Below the pieces are notes generated by a model that saw only the letters and a list, made by a program, of their open reading frames with translations, made no database searches and was not told the DNA's origin. The translations under genes were made by a program, and so were the position numbers. This document shows positions 24,960 through 33,831 of a DNA stretch of 64,000 bases, piece by piece; the stretch's first letter is position 1; each line of letters opens with the position of its first letter. Source of the stretch: SZUA-35 sp964351995 (GTDB lineage Bacteria; Actinomycetota; Acidimicrobiia; Acidimicrobiales; SZUA-35); assembly GCA_964351995.1 (NCBI GenBank), contig CAYGQE010000012.1, positions 1 to 64,000 of the forward strand, written 5' to 3'.

Positions 24960-26496
24960 GAGCGAGCACGAAGCGCTCATGTGGAACATCGAGAAGGACC
25001 CCTGGCTCAACCCCAGTGGTGCTTCGCTGACCGTGCTCGACGTTCCCGTCGATGCCGAACGCTTTCGGCGCCAAGTCCGCCATGGTGTCGCCAAACTTCC
25101 TCGGCTGTATCAGCGAGTGGTACCTGGCTTTGGCCGCATCTCGACCCCAGCATGGGTGCCAGACCCCGAGTTCGATCTCGACTTCCACATCCGCGGAATC
25201 GAGCTAGCCAGTCCTGGCTCGGATCGGCAGCTCTTCGATCTCGCCGCGCAGCTCTACGCCGAGCCCTTCGATCGCACCCGGCCGCTCTGGCGCTTCGTAC
25301 TGATCTCTGGCCTCGAGGGCGGCAAGGGCGCCATCTGGTCGATCTTCCACCACGCGATCAGCGACGGCATCGGCCAGATCCGTATGGCCGAGCTCTACCA
25401 GCAGTTCACCCGAGACGAGGCCGATCACCCCGAGGTCGACCTCGAAGGCCTCGTGGCCGATGCGGTGGCCAATCACGCCGCAAAAGAGTCCGGCGGCGAT
25501 CAGGCAACCAGCCTGATCGACACCGCAACCCGAAGCATCGGGCACGTGGCGCGCCGTCAGATCGGTCTCGGCCGCCGCGCTCTCGGCGAAGTGGCCCTGT
25601 GGCCAGCAGACCCCAATCGAGCCACCGAAAAAGTCTCCAACGTCATCGACGTCACGCGCTCGACCGTTGCCCAGCTCAATGGTTCGGCCAACGACACACC
25701 GGGTGGTTCGCCGCTGTGGGCCGAGCGCTCGCGGCACCGCCACCTCGAAACGCTGAGCGTGCCGCTCGACGAACTCAAGGCTGCAGCCAAGAGCCAGGGC
25801 GCCACGATCAACGATGCGTTCATGGCTGGCCTCACCGATGGCGCGGTCCGCTATCACACCAAACGCAACGTGACCGTCGACATGCTCAACACCAGCTTCG
25901 TGGTCTCGACCCGCTCTGACAACAAGATCGGCGGCAACTCGTTCACTCCAGTGCTGGTGCAGGTCAGTGGTTCCCCAGCCACATCGGCACAGCGGATCAA
26001 GGCCGTGCACGCCGCTACTGAGCAGGCGCGAGAAAAGGCCAGCCATGGCGGCAGCGTCAGCTCGCTGTCTGGCATCGCCAACTTGCTGCCGACGTCGGTC
26101 GTCACCAAGACCGCTCGCAATCAAGCCGCTCGCATCGACTTCGCCACGTCCAACCTGCGGGGTGCACCATTCGAGCTGTTCTGCGCTGGCGGAAAGGTCG
26201 AAGCCACGTTCCCACTCGGCCCAGTTGCGGGAACTGCGGCCAACATCACGGCACTCTCGTACAACGGATCACTCGACCTCGGCATGTTCATCGATCCTGT
26301 TGCGGTCGAAGATCCCACCGACTATCGAGATTGTGTCGAAGCGGCATTCGCTGACCTGTTGAAGCTGGCCAAGCCGGCCAAGAAGAAGTCGGAGCGCAAG
26401 AAAGCGGCACCGAAGAAGGCAGCGAAGGCCAAGAAGTCGACCAAGAAGAAGGCTTCCAAGAAGTCAGCACCGAAGAAGACAGACGAGTGGTCGTGA
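24922..26496 (+). CDS. WS/DGAT wax-ester synthase / diacylglycerol acyltransferase with histone-H1-like tail
   Basis: A 524-residue acyltransferase making wax esters or triacylglycerol from acyl-CoA and an alcohol or diacylglycerol. The active-site HHxxxDG motif is H143-H144-D148-G149 (HHAISDG); the N-terminal DIDFADRMSEHEALMW and DFHIRGIEL segments match the family. Unusually the last 45 or so residues are nearly all Lys, Ala, Ser and Pro (KKAAPKKAAKAKKSTKKKA-like), a histone-H1 or PhaF-like basic tail that could tether lipid inclusions to DNA. The start codon lies in the repeat beside the scaffold gap. Stop overlaps the next ligase start (GTGA). Confidence 0.92.
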   Translation: MSRERDIDFADRMSEHEALMWNIEKDPWLNPSGASLTVLDVPVDAERFRRQVRHGVAKLPRLYQRVVPGFGRISTPAWVPDPEFDLDFHIRGIELASPGSDRQLFDLAAQLYAEPFDRTRPLWRFVLISGLEGGKGAIWSIFHHAISDGIGQIRMAELYQQFTRDEADHPEVDLEGLVADAVANHAAKESGGDQATSLIDTATRSIGHVARRQIGLGRRALGEVALWPADPNRATEKVSNVIDVTRSTVAQLNGSANDTPGGSPLWAERSRHRHLETLSVPLDELKAAAKSQGATINDAFMAGLTDGAVRYHTKRNVTVDMLNTSFVVSTRSDNKIGGNSFTPVLVQVSGSPATSAQRIKAVHAATEQAREKASHGGSVSSLSGIANLLPTSVVTKTARNQAARIDFATSNLRGAPFELFCAGGKVEATFPLGPVAGTAANITALSYNGSLDLGMFIDPVAVEDPTDYRDCVEAAFADLLKLAKPAKKKSERKKAAPKKAAKAKKSTKKKASKKSAPKKTDEWS

Positions 26497-28106
26497 GTTC
26501 ATTGCTGCGTTCGATCGGCACAGCACGGCGCGTCGGATTGCTCGACCCTGCCACCATCGCTGCCGCCGGTGCCGCCGCCCTGGTGTGGGGGCCCAGCTCG
26601 GCGGCTGCGTACTCGGCTGCCTCGGTCCGCTCCCCCACGCGAACGGCCCTCATCGACGACCACGGCGAGCTGACCTATCTCCAGCTCGAGGTTCGGTGCA
26701 ACCGCCTGGCCGCTGGGTTGAAGGCAAAGGGCGTCAAGAGCGGCCAGCCCGTCGGCCTGCTGTGCCGCAATCATCGTGGCTTCGTCGAAGCGAACGTCGC
26801 ACTTGCAAAGCTGGGCGCTCGCGTCGTCTATCTGAACCCGGGGCTCCCCGCATCACAGCTGAACGAAGTCATCGATCGCGAGGCGATCACGCTCGTCATC
26901 TCCGATCGCGACCTCGCCGAGCGGGTCGAGCACCCCAACGTGGTGATTGCGGCACCGGAAGGCGATGCCAAGTGGACGTTCCCCGGCGTCTCGAAGTGGC
27001 GGCCTCTCCTGCAAATGCCGCACCCGACGGCCAGCGATGACCCCGTGGTCCTCACCTCTGGCACAACCGGGGCGCCCAAAGGCACGCGCCGAACCACTGG
27101 CAGGGCCACCGCAAGCGCAGCCTTCGGTGTCCTCGACGCCATTCCGTTCCAACGCAACGATGTGGTGGTGTTGCCCGCCCCCCTGTTCCACGCCTGGGGC
27201 CTCAGCCAGCTGCTGACCACTGCGACACTCGGCGGCACGGTCGTGTTGCGTCGATCATTCGACCCCGAACAGGTCACCGCTGATGTCGAAGCTCACGGAG
27301 CCACCGTGCTCGCGGTTGTTCCCGTGATGCTGCATCGCATTCTCCAAGCCGACCCCGCATTCGACCTCTCGTCACTTCGGGTCGTTGCCAGTAGCGGTTC
27401 GGCGTTGCCAGGCGAGCTCGCCGCCCAATGGATCGATCGGTACGGACTCAACCTCTACAACCTGTACGGCAGCACCGAGGTGGGTCAAGTCAGCATTGCC
27501 ACGCCGGCTGATCTCGCTCACGATCCCACGACCGCAGGCCGTCCCGTACGAGGTGTTGATGTCCGTCTCATCGATGACGAGGGCAAGGCGGTTGTCGGCC
27601 CCGACAAGGTCGGCCGGATCGTCGTCGAGAGTGCCATGCACTTCGACGGCTACACCGACGGCAACAACAAAGAGATGTTCGACGGCTACATGGCCATCGG
27701 TGATCAAGGTCGATTCGACGCTGACGGCCGGCTTTACGTGCTCGGCCGGGCCGACGACATGATCATCTCCGGCGGCGAGAACCTGTTCCCGTCGAACATC
27801 GAGCGAGCGCTCATGAAGCACCCGAAGGTGAGCGACGTTGCCGTCGTCGGTGTGGCCGATGACGACCTGGGTCAGCGGGTGCGAGCCGTGGTCGTGGCCA
27901 ATGGCTCGTCGAGCTCACAGACGCTCATCACCAGCATCAAGAAGTCGATCACCTCGGATCTCGCTTCCCACGAAAAGCCCAGGGAGTACGTCTTCGTCGA
28001 CGAGCTGCCCCGCAATGCCGCAGGCAAGATCCTGCGCCGCGAACTCACCGGCTCGAAAAGCTCGGTTCCGAACCTCAGCAAAGAGCGAAAGCAGAAGCGA
28101 TCATGA
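26493..28106 (+). CDS. AMP-forming fatty-acyl-CoA synthetase in WS/DGAT operon
   Basis: A 537-residue ANL enzyme with all core motifs: LTSGTTGAPKGTRR (P-loop), YNLYGSTEVGQVS, DQGRFDADGRLYVLGRADDM, ISGGENLFPSNIE and AAGKILRREL with catalytic lysine. It should supply acyl-CoA to the flanking WS/DGATs. An N-terminal stretch (residues about 10-45, LLDPATIAAAGAAALVWG) is hydrophobic and may associate with membrane or lipid droplet. GTG 26493 overlaps the upstream stop and its own stop overlaps the downstream start (ATGA), so the three genes are translationally coupled. Confidence 0.93.
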   Translation: MSSLLRSIGTARRVGLLDPATIAAAGAAALVWGPSSAAAYSAASVRSPTRTALIDDHGELTYLQLEVRCNRLAAGLKAKGVKSGQPVGLLCRNHRGFVEANVALAKLGARVVYLNPGLPASQLNEVIDREAITLVISDRDLAERVEHPNVVIAAPEGDAKWTFPGVSKWRPLLQMPHPTASDDPVVLTSGTTGAPKGTRRTTGRATASAAFGVLDAIPFQRNDVVVLPAPLFHAWGLSQLLTTATLGGTVVLRRSFDPEQVTADVEAHGATVLAVVPVMLHRILQADPAFDLSSLRVVASSGSALPGELAAQWIDRYGLNLYNLYGSTEVGQVSIATPADLAHDPTTAGRPVRGVDVRLIDDEGKAVVGPDKVGRIVVESAMHFDGYTDGNNKEMFDGYMAIGDQGRFDADGRLYVLGRADDMIISGGENLFPSNIERALMKHPKVSDVAVVGVADDDLGQRVRAVVVANGSSSSQTLITSIKKSITSDLASHEKPREYVFVDELPRNAAGKILRRELTGSKSSVPNLSKERKQKRS

Positions 28107-29611
28107 AGCAGCTCAGCGGACTCGACGTCAGCTTTCTCAACATGGAGACCCCCACCAGTTGGGGTCACGTCAGCAGCCTGTCGGTCTACGGCCGTCCAGC
28201 TGACAATCCCGATTTCGATCCCTACCAGGTCTTCAAGGATCAGATCGAAGCCAATCTTCCCCAGCTCGAGCCGTTCCGCCGCCGCTTGGTCGAGGTGCCG
28301 TTCGGACTGGATCGTCCCTACTGGATCAACGACCCGGACTTCGAACTCGATTTCCACATCCGCCATCTGGCCGTGCCAGGCAAGGGCGGACCCAAGGCGG
28401 TCGGCGAGCTGATCTCTCGTCTCATCGCCCGTCCGATGGACCGCACCCGTCCCCTGTGGGAGGTCTACATCATCGAAGGCCTCCCGGACGATGACTTCGG
28501 TGTCTTCACCAAGGTGCACCACAGCACGATCGACGGTGCCGCCGGTGCCGAGATGCTGTCGATGATCCTTGCCCCGGAGAACCCCGATGCGGCGACCGAT
28601 CCTTGGCATCCAGAGGAGCCCCCATCCAACCAGGAGCTGCTGACACGCACGGCGGTCGAGCTGGCTCGATCACCCGCCAAGGCACTCCGTCTGCAGGCAA
28701 AGGTCTTGTCCGACCTCGGCCGGGTCACCGAAACTCGCGGCTTCACCGAGGCGGCCAATCAGATCCGCCGGGGTCTCCCCGGCCCAGCCGGCGCCATCGT
28801 ACGCAAGCTCCTCGGCGATGAACGTCCGGTCGATCAAGACGCTCCGCCTCTGCTGCCGACGATGGGCGGTCCTCGCACACCGTTCAACGCAACGATCAGC
28901 GGCCAGCGCCGCTTCGAGTACCGCAGCACCCCGCTCGAACACGTGAAACAGATCAAGACTGCCAGCGGCGCCACCATCAATGACGTGGTGATGGCGGTGT
29001 GTGCTGGAGCGCTGCGCCGCTACCTGCAACAGAGCGATGCGTTGCCGGAACGCAACCTGATCGCCATGGTGCCGGTCTCGATCCGCACGGGTGAAGAGAC
29101 CGAGAAGTGGTCGAATCGGGTGTCAGCAATCTTCGCCGAGCTGCCGACGACACTCGACTCTGCGGCCGACCGCCTCACCTCGGTGCATGAAGCAATGATC
29201 GACGCCAAGGGTCAGTTCGACCTGATGCCGGCCGACACGCTGAGCGAGATGAGCGATCTCGCTCCGCCCGCCCTTGCCATGCGGGCGGCGCGGCTTGCGG
29301 CCCGGACTCGCATTGCCGATCGCACCAACCCTCCGGCCAACCTCATCATCTCCAATGTGCCCGGCCCCCGCACGCCGCTCGGCCTGCCCGGCGGCGCCCC
29401 GCTCAAGCACTACTACCCGGTCTCCACGATCGTTGATGGTCAGGGCGTCAACATCACCGTGCAGAGCTACGTCGACACCCTCGACTTCGGCTTGGTCGCA
29501 TGCCGCAAGCTGATGCCCGACGTCGACGTGCTCGCCGACTTGCTGATCGACGAGATCAGCGAGATGGCGAAGGAACTCGGTGTCAAGTTGTCGAAGCCAA
29601 AGAAGAAGTGA
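28103..29611 (+). CDS. WS/DGAT wax-ester synthase / diacylglycerol acyltransferase, second copy
   Basis: A 502-residue WS/DGAT. Catalytic motif H139-H140-D144-G145 (HHSTIDG); SGLDVSFLNMETPTSWGHV and the NLIISNVPGPRTPL C-terminal-domain motif are typical of actinobacterial Tgs proteins. It ends in a short SKPKKK, without the long basic tail of the first copy. Coupled by a 4-bp overlap to the acyl-CoA synthetase. Two copies in one operon suggests different acceptor preference or a heteromeric droplet enzyme. Its 3' end overlaps the convergent membrane-protein gene by 29 bp. Confidence 0.93.
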   Translation: MKQLSGLDVSFLNMETPTSWGHVSSLSVYGRPADNPDFDPYQVFKDQIEANLPQLEPFRRRLVEVPFGLDRPYWINDPDFELDFHIRHLAVPGKGGPKAVGELISRLIARPMDRTRPLWEVYIIEGLPDDDFGVFTKVHHSTIDGAAGAEMLSMILAPENPDAATDPWHPEEPPSNQELLTRTAVELARSPAKALRLQAKVLSDLGRVTETRGFTEAANQIRRGLPGPAGAIVRKLLGDERPVDQDAPPLLPTMGGPRTPFNATISGQRRFEYRSTPLEHVKQIKTASGATINDVVMAVCAGALRRYLQQSDALPERNLIAMVPVSIRTGEETEKWSNRVSAIFAELPTTLDSAADRLTSVHEAMIDAKGQFDLMPADTLSEMSDLAPPALAMRAARLAARTRIADRTNPPANLIISNVPGPRTPLGLPGGAPLKHYYPVSTIVDGQGVNITVQSYVDTLDFGLVACRKLMPDVDVLADLLIDEISEMAKELGVKLSKPKKK

Positions 29612-30707
29612 CGTTGCGGCTCTCTCGGGCCCGTCGCAACGCCATCACCGCAACGATGAAACCAGTGACTCCCTGCACCGCAATCGTTGCGTACATGAAG
29701 AACCGGACGGCCTCGTCAGACGGTTCGATCGCCCACAATGCTGTGTAGCCGAGGGCTGCGGTCGGGGCGATGAGGATGACCGGCAGCAGCGCTCGCCACG
29801 AGACCCGCCCGCTGAGTCCGTCAACGAAGCTCGGTGTTCCCGCTGACACCGCCGAGCGATGCCAGCGGAGACCCTTCAACTGCACCCAGCAGTAGAGGCC
29901 GAACATCGGGAGCGCCCATGGAAAGACGAACGTCCATGTCGTCACTCCCGCCAACGTCAGGCCGAGTACTCCGCGCTCGCTCCAGCTCAGCGAGCCAGAT
30001 CGACCGACGACACCGTTCGACGCTGTCGGCCAGACGAATCCGATGAGGGCATGACCGGAGATGAAGACCGCGGTCATGGTCACGGTGTACCGGGTGAAGG
30101 CGAGAGGCTCCAGTATCTCGAGAGGGCCACCGGCGCCCTCGATGAGTTCAGGGTCATTGACGTTCTCCGGGAGCCAGAGCGTTGAGGACCAGAGCGCCCA
30201 GAACACGCCAAGGCCAATCGACCCAGCCGTCAGCCGAAGCAACGCTTCGTCGAGAAGCCATCGCCGAAAGAGGAAAACGAGGCCGGCGAACGCGAACATT
30301 CCGTGCCAGAAGCTGAACCACGCAGGAAAGACCGGCACCAGTGGACCGCCGGAGTAGATGACCGGCGTGATCGCACCCTCGACCACGAACGCAATCACCG
30401 GGAGAACGAGCATCAGCGACCACCAGTCGGTGACGTGAAAACGATGCATCAGCATGTGCCCGGCCGCCGTCGCCAACCCGTACCACGCAGCGATTTCCAG
30501 CTGCACGCCAAGACTCGGCGACCAGAACCAGAAGATCCGCTCGGCTCCGATCGCCATGATGAGGCCGAGCAAATAGACGAACAGGATGGAACGAACGGCT
30601 GACACAAAGCGGGCCGAGAGCTTGGGAGGACCCGACCCCTCCCGCCAGAACTTGGGAGGGGTCGGGTCCTCCCAAGCTCGTTCTGTATCAAGTTCGCGTT
30701 GCGACAT
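29583..30707 (-). CDS. Polytopic membrane protein of unknown function
   Basis: Up to 374 residues with about nine or ten hydrophobic helices (for example ILFVYLLGLIMAIGAERIFWF near the start, read as two overlapping pieces, and LGVFWALWSSTLWLPENVND). The E-N-V-N-D-P-E-L motif recurs in actinobacterial membrane proteins of unknown role. The first 34 codons cross a 26-bp perfect inverted repeat (30618-30679) and encode a Pro-rich charged leader; GTG 30605 would start translation just before the first helix and leave the repeat in the 5' leader. No function recognised. Confidence 0.7.
   Translation of the reverse strand: MSQRELDTERAWEDPTPPKFWREGSGPPKLSARFVSAVRSILFVYLLGLIMAIGAERIFWFWSPSLGVQLEIAAWYGLATAAGHMLMHRFHVTDWWSLMLVLPVIAFVVEGAITPVIYSGGPLVPVFPAWFSFWHGMFAFAGLVFLFRRWLLDEALLRLTAGSIGLGVFWALWSSTLWLPENVNDPELIEGAGGPLEILEPLAFTRYTVTMTAVFISGHALIGFVWPTASNGVVGRSGSLSWSERGVLGLTLAGVTTWTFVFPWALPMFGLYCWVQLKGLRWHRSAVSAGTPSFVDGLSGRVSWRALLPVILIAPTAALGYTALWAIEPSDEAVRFFMYATIAVQGVTGFIVAVMALRRARESRNVTSSLASTT
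30618..30679. repeat. Large perfect inverted repeat (26-bp arms)
   Basis: Arms 30618-30643 and 30654-30679 are exact reverse complements around a 10-bp spacer; each arm also contains its own GGGAGG/CCTCCC mini-hairpin. It lies at the 5' end of the membrane-protein gene. REP/MITE-like element or strong transcript hairpin; only one copy seen in this window. Confidence 0.85.
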
Positions 30708-30782
30708 GTCTTGTCTGTCGCGTCGGGCGCCCCGAACGGTTCACGATGCTTCCGCTGCGGGTTCTTCGACCACACTGAGCGG

Positions 30783-31859
30783 ATGAACAAGCAGCTCCTC
30801 GCCGTTCTCGCAGTGCTCGGTCTTCTCGCCACTGCGTGCTCCTCTGGCGACGAGACTGCAACGACGGCTACCGAGGACGCCACCACCTCAGAAGCGACCA
30901 CAACCACCGAGCCGGCTCCAACCACGACCGACGCTCCAGAAGATGTCGAGCCAGAAGCGCCCCTGACTACCGAGCTCGGGCCGGAAGGCTGTGCGTCCCA
31001 ACAACTGGGGGCCACCAGCTTCACCATCGACGCCGGTGGTGCGCAGCATCCGGTACGCATCTTCTTGCCATCGAGCTACGACGGTTCACCGTTGCCGCTG
31101 GTGATGAACTGGCACGGCTTGGGATCCGAAGGGCCCCAGCAGGCTCAGTTCTCCAACTACGAAACGCTGGCCGAAGCCGAGGGCTTCCTGGTCGCCCACC
31201 CCACCGGCGTTCCGGCCCCAGGCGACGATCGGAACTCATGGGAGCTCGCTCAGTTCGACGACCCTGCCCGCGACGACATCGAAATGGCGGAAGCGATGAT
31301 CGACCACCTCATCGCCAACTACTGCGCCGATCCGTCCCGGGTGTATTCCACCGGCATGTCGAACGGCGGCTTCTTCACCTCTCGCCTGGTCTGCGAACTG
31401 CCCGACCGCATCGCCGCGGCCGTATCGGTCGCTGGTCTCACGCACCACGACGGGTGCGACCCCGGTCGAGCAGTTCCGTTCATGGCGTTCCACGGCACCG
31501 CCGACGCCGTGGTCCCCTTCGCCGGCGGTACGTCCACGCTGGTCGAGGACAACGCCACGCCGGAGTCACTCGACTTCTTCAACCAGGTGATGCCAGACGA
31601 GTTCGCCGAATTCGCGGCCAGCAACGGCTGCGACGCAGAGCCGACGGTCGAGGCCGTGTCTGGCGAAGTCACGCGATACGACTACGTCAACTGCACCGAT
31701 GGCATCGGCCAGGTGTTCTTCGAAGTCGCTGACGGTGGCCACACCTGGCCTGGTTCGCCGCTTGGGCCGTTCCTGCTGGACACGCTTGGCTACACCACCG
31801 CCGACGTCAACGCCACGGTCGACGGTTGGGCATTCATGAGCCAGTACTCGCTGCCATAG
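30783..31859 (+). CDS. Secreted PHB-depolymerase/feruloyl-esterase-like lipoprotein (LpqC-like)
   Basis: A 358-residue exported alpha/beta-hydrolase. ATG 30783 opens a signal peptide with lipobox LLATAC (cysteine 19), then a Thr/Glu-rich linker to about residue 65. The catalytic domain has PLVMNWHGLGS (oxyanion region), nucleophile motif GMSNGG (GxSxG type), FHGTADAVVPFAGG with the acid, and GGHTWPGSP with the catalytic histidine. This is the esterase/PHB-depolymerase group that includes Mycobacterium LpqC; it acts on extracellular polyesters or hydroxycinnamoyl esters. It is not linked to the intracellular phaC-phaZ pair at 61-64 kb. Confidence 0.88.
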   Translation: MNKQLLAVLAVLGLLATACSSGDETATTATEDATTSEATTTTEPAPTTTDAPEDVEPEAPLTTELGPEGCASQQLGATSFTIDAGGAQHPVRIFLPSSYDGSPLPLVMNWHGLGSEGPQQAQFSNYETLAEAEGFLVAHPTGVPAPGDDRNSWELAQFDDPARDDIEMAEAMIDHLIANYCADPSRVYSTGMSNGGFFTSRLVCELPDRIAAAVSVAGLTHHDGCDPGRAVPFMAFHGTADAVVPFAGGTSTLVEDNATPESLDFFNQVMPDEFAEFAASNGCDAEPTVEAVSGEVTRYDYVNCTDGIGQVFFEVADGGHTWPGSPLGPFLLDTLGYTTADVNATVDGWAFMSQYSLP

Positions 31860-31863
31860 GAGT

Positions 31864-32382
31864 TCACGACAGCCCCGCCAACCGATAGGCCACGAGCGAG
31901 CCGGCAACAGCGACGTTCAGGCTGATCCCGACACCGAGCATCGGGATTTGGACGAACTGATCAGCCAGGCTCAATGCCTCATCTGGCACCCCACTGCCCT
32001 CGTTGCCGAGCAACAGCACCGTTGGCTCACTGGCGGGTTCGAGCAGAGAAAGCGGCAGGGCCCCGTGGGCCAACTCCACGGCCACGATGTGTTTGCCCTG
32101 ATTGCGCTGCTTGGAGATCCAGTTCGTCGCGGATCCCGCCACCCAATGACAGTGGGGGCGCCGGGCCAGCGTGTCGCCCTTGTCGAGCGCTCGGCGGTAG
32201 TGAGTACTCGAGGGAACGGCGATGCACGCACCAACGGCATCGCAGGTTCGCAGCAGAGTGCCGAGGTTGGCGGAATACGAAGCCCACAGTGGAGCCACGA
32301 TCAGGTGATCCCAGCAGCCGTGCCGGCGGACATCTCGCTGGCGCCGCGGCGGCGACTTCCGACGGTTCTTACGAGCCGTCAT
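31864..32382 (-). CDS. SpoU/TrmH-family RNA 2'-O-methyltransferase
   Basis: A 172-residue SPOUT knot methyltransferase. Conserved motifs: SANLGTLLRTCDAVGA (motif 1), LLLGNEGSGVP (motif 2) and IPMLGVGISLNVAVAGSLVAYRL (motif 3, here read in pieces: IPMLG, SLNVAVAGSLV). Arg/Lys-rich N-terminus fits RNA binding. It methylates a ribose 2'-OH in tRNA or rRNA using AdoMet; the small size resembles TrmL, but the target cannot be read. Converges on the lipoprotein gene with a 4-bp gap. Confidence 0.9.
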   Translation of the reverse strand: MTARKNRRKSPPRRQRDVRRHGCWDHLIVAPLWASYSANLGTLLRTCDAVGACIAVPSSTHYRRALDKGDTLARRPHCHWVAGSATNWISKQRNQGKHIVAVELAHGALPLSLLEPASEPTVLLLGNEGSGVPDEALSLADQFVQIPMLGVGISLNVAVAGSLVAYRLAGLS

Positions 32383-32590
32383 CGGAGCTGGTGGGAAACG
32401 GTCCCTTCGGTCAGTTCAAGCATGTGATGGACGTCTTTGCGGCGACGTCTGGCCATCGTTCACGGTCGGCGGCGCCGAACCGGAATAGGAGAGTAGCTGC
32501 CGACGTCATCGACGCCCAGGACAACTCGGCATCATCCACGTCGTGACAATGTGCCAGCACTGGCGAGGCGCTGGACTACGCAGACGTCTC

Positions 32591-32920
32591 CTACGCCGCG
32601 TTGGGATTGACGAGTGGCGGATTCACCGGCGACCTCGGCTCTTCAGCCACCAGGTCCACTTGTTCGGTCATCGCAACTCGATCGAGCAAGACGAGAACCC
32701 GGCTTTCGTCGGTGGCGTCGAGCACTGTCCCGAGCAGCGCCAACGGGTCACCGTCAAGGGCCACAACGACCTCTTGCCCACTCTGCAGGTTCGGGAAAGG
32801 CTCCTCACCGGAGGGACGGATCCAAACCATTCCTTCCGCTGACTCGCCATCGGTTCGCGCATCGAGTTCAACAACCATCTCGCCAAGATAGCTCACCCAC
32901 GCAAAGCGATTCCGTTGCAC
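32591..32920 (-). CDS. Hypothetical protein, 109 residues
   Basis: Small acidic protein starting at GTG 32920, with no signal peptide and no recognised domain. Predicted strand-rich pattern (AWVSYLGEMVVELDAR, EVVVALDGDPLALLGTVLD, RVLVLLDRV) suggests a small beta-barrel, perhaps PilZ- or Hfq-like in size, but no signature is present. The only supports are codon-position composition and a conserved-looking hydrophobic pattern. The 208-bp gap to the SpoU gene shows nothing recognisable. Confidence 0.5.
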   Translation of the reverse strand: MQRNRFAWVSYLGEMVVELDARTDGESAEGMVWIRPSGEEPFPNLQSGQEVVVALDGDPLALLGTVLDATDESRVLVLLDRVAMTEQVDLVAEEPRSPVNPPLVNPNAA

Positions 32921-33007
32921 GTGAACGCCACACAGTCACAGACAGAGACAGACACTGGACGCAACGAGTGGCCCCAATCTCCCGAAAAGCGGCACGCTCG
33001 CCGAGGT

Positions 33008-33685
33008 TCACAACACCGCGACATCCAGCAACTCCGAGAGGTCAGCGAACTCGTGGTCGGGTCGTGGATCGGTCGGCGAAGCTCTCCCTTTGCGGTTGAC
33101 CCAGGCGACGGGAATGCCCAAAGCGGCAGCGCCAGCGACATCGCTCGTGGTCGAGTCACCGATATGCAGCACCTCGTGGGGATCCATACCAAGCGAGGCC
33201 AGTCCAGCCAGGAACAACTCCGGTCGGGGCTTGTACGAACGGACGTCTTCGCTCGTAATGACGTCGTCGAAGACCAGGCGGTGCGCTTCGATCGCGGCAT
33301 CGATGTCAGCCCGATCGATGTTCGAAACGACCACGACGGGCACCGTCAGGTCGCTGAGGAAGCGGGCAGCGCCGTCGAACAACGGCGGGTGCTGCCAGAA
33401 GTCGAAGAGACGTTGGCACATCGCAGCGACGTCGCAGCGAACGTCCAGTGTCCGGCACACCTCATGCAGCGACGCCCTCTCGAGATCTCGCTGCAACCGG
33501 AAGTCGGCTCCGTGGCTGGCGACGAATGAGCCAGACAAGATCTGCCACCACAGCGACCCAACCGCTCGGGGCTCGATCGGTTCAGCCATCGCCGAACTGA
33601 TCTCGGCACAGATCTCGGCGATCAACACGTCGTCCTCGTGAACAACCGTGCCGTAGAAGTCGAGCAGGATCCCCCGGATGGCCAT
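33008..33685 (-). CDS. HAD-superfamily hydrolase
   Basis: A 225-residue HAD phosphatase. Motif I LLDFYGTVV (DxYGT, nucleophile and acid), motif II VVVSNIDRADID, motif III lysine in SYKPRPELF and motif IV HIGDSTTSDVAGA are all intact. Helical cap between motifs I and II is of the C1 type. Substrate is a small phosphorylated or halogenated metabolite, undetermined. It is divergent from the lipase-like gene. Confidence 0.9.
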   Translation of the reverse strand: MAIRGILLDFYGTVVHEDDVLIAEICAEISSAMAEPIEPRAVGSLWWQILSGSFVASHGADFRLQRDLERASLHEVCRTLDVRCDVAAMCQRLFDFWQHPPLFDGAARFLSDLTVPVVVVSNIDRADIDAAIEAHRLVFDDVITSEDVRSYKPRPELFLAGLASLGMDPHEVLHIGDSTTSDVAGAAALGIPVAWVNRKGRASPTDPRPDHEFADLSELLDVAVL

Positions 33686-33819
33686 CGCAAGACTCTGACT
33701 CGTCTCGACGAACGTCGCCCCTGAATTTCGACCAGCACAGCATCACGACCGGCAGCAATGAACTCAAGTTGTCCCCAAAGTGTCACCAGCGTGAAATGGC
33801 GTGCCCGCGGTCACATCAC

Positions 33820-33825
33820 TACGGT
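33820..33825 (+). promoter_or_regulatory. -10 box (TACGGT) for leaderless lipase-like gene
   Basis: TANNNT box ending six bases before GTG 33832; no Shine-Dalgarno sequence is visible, consistent with a leaderless transcript. Confidence 0.45.
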
Positions 33826-33831
33826 GCGTGG

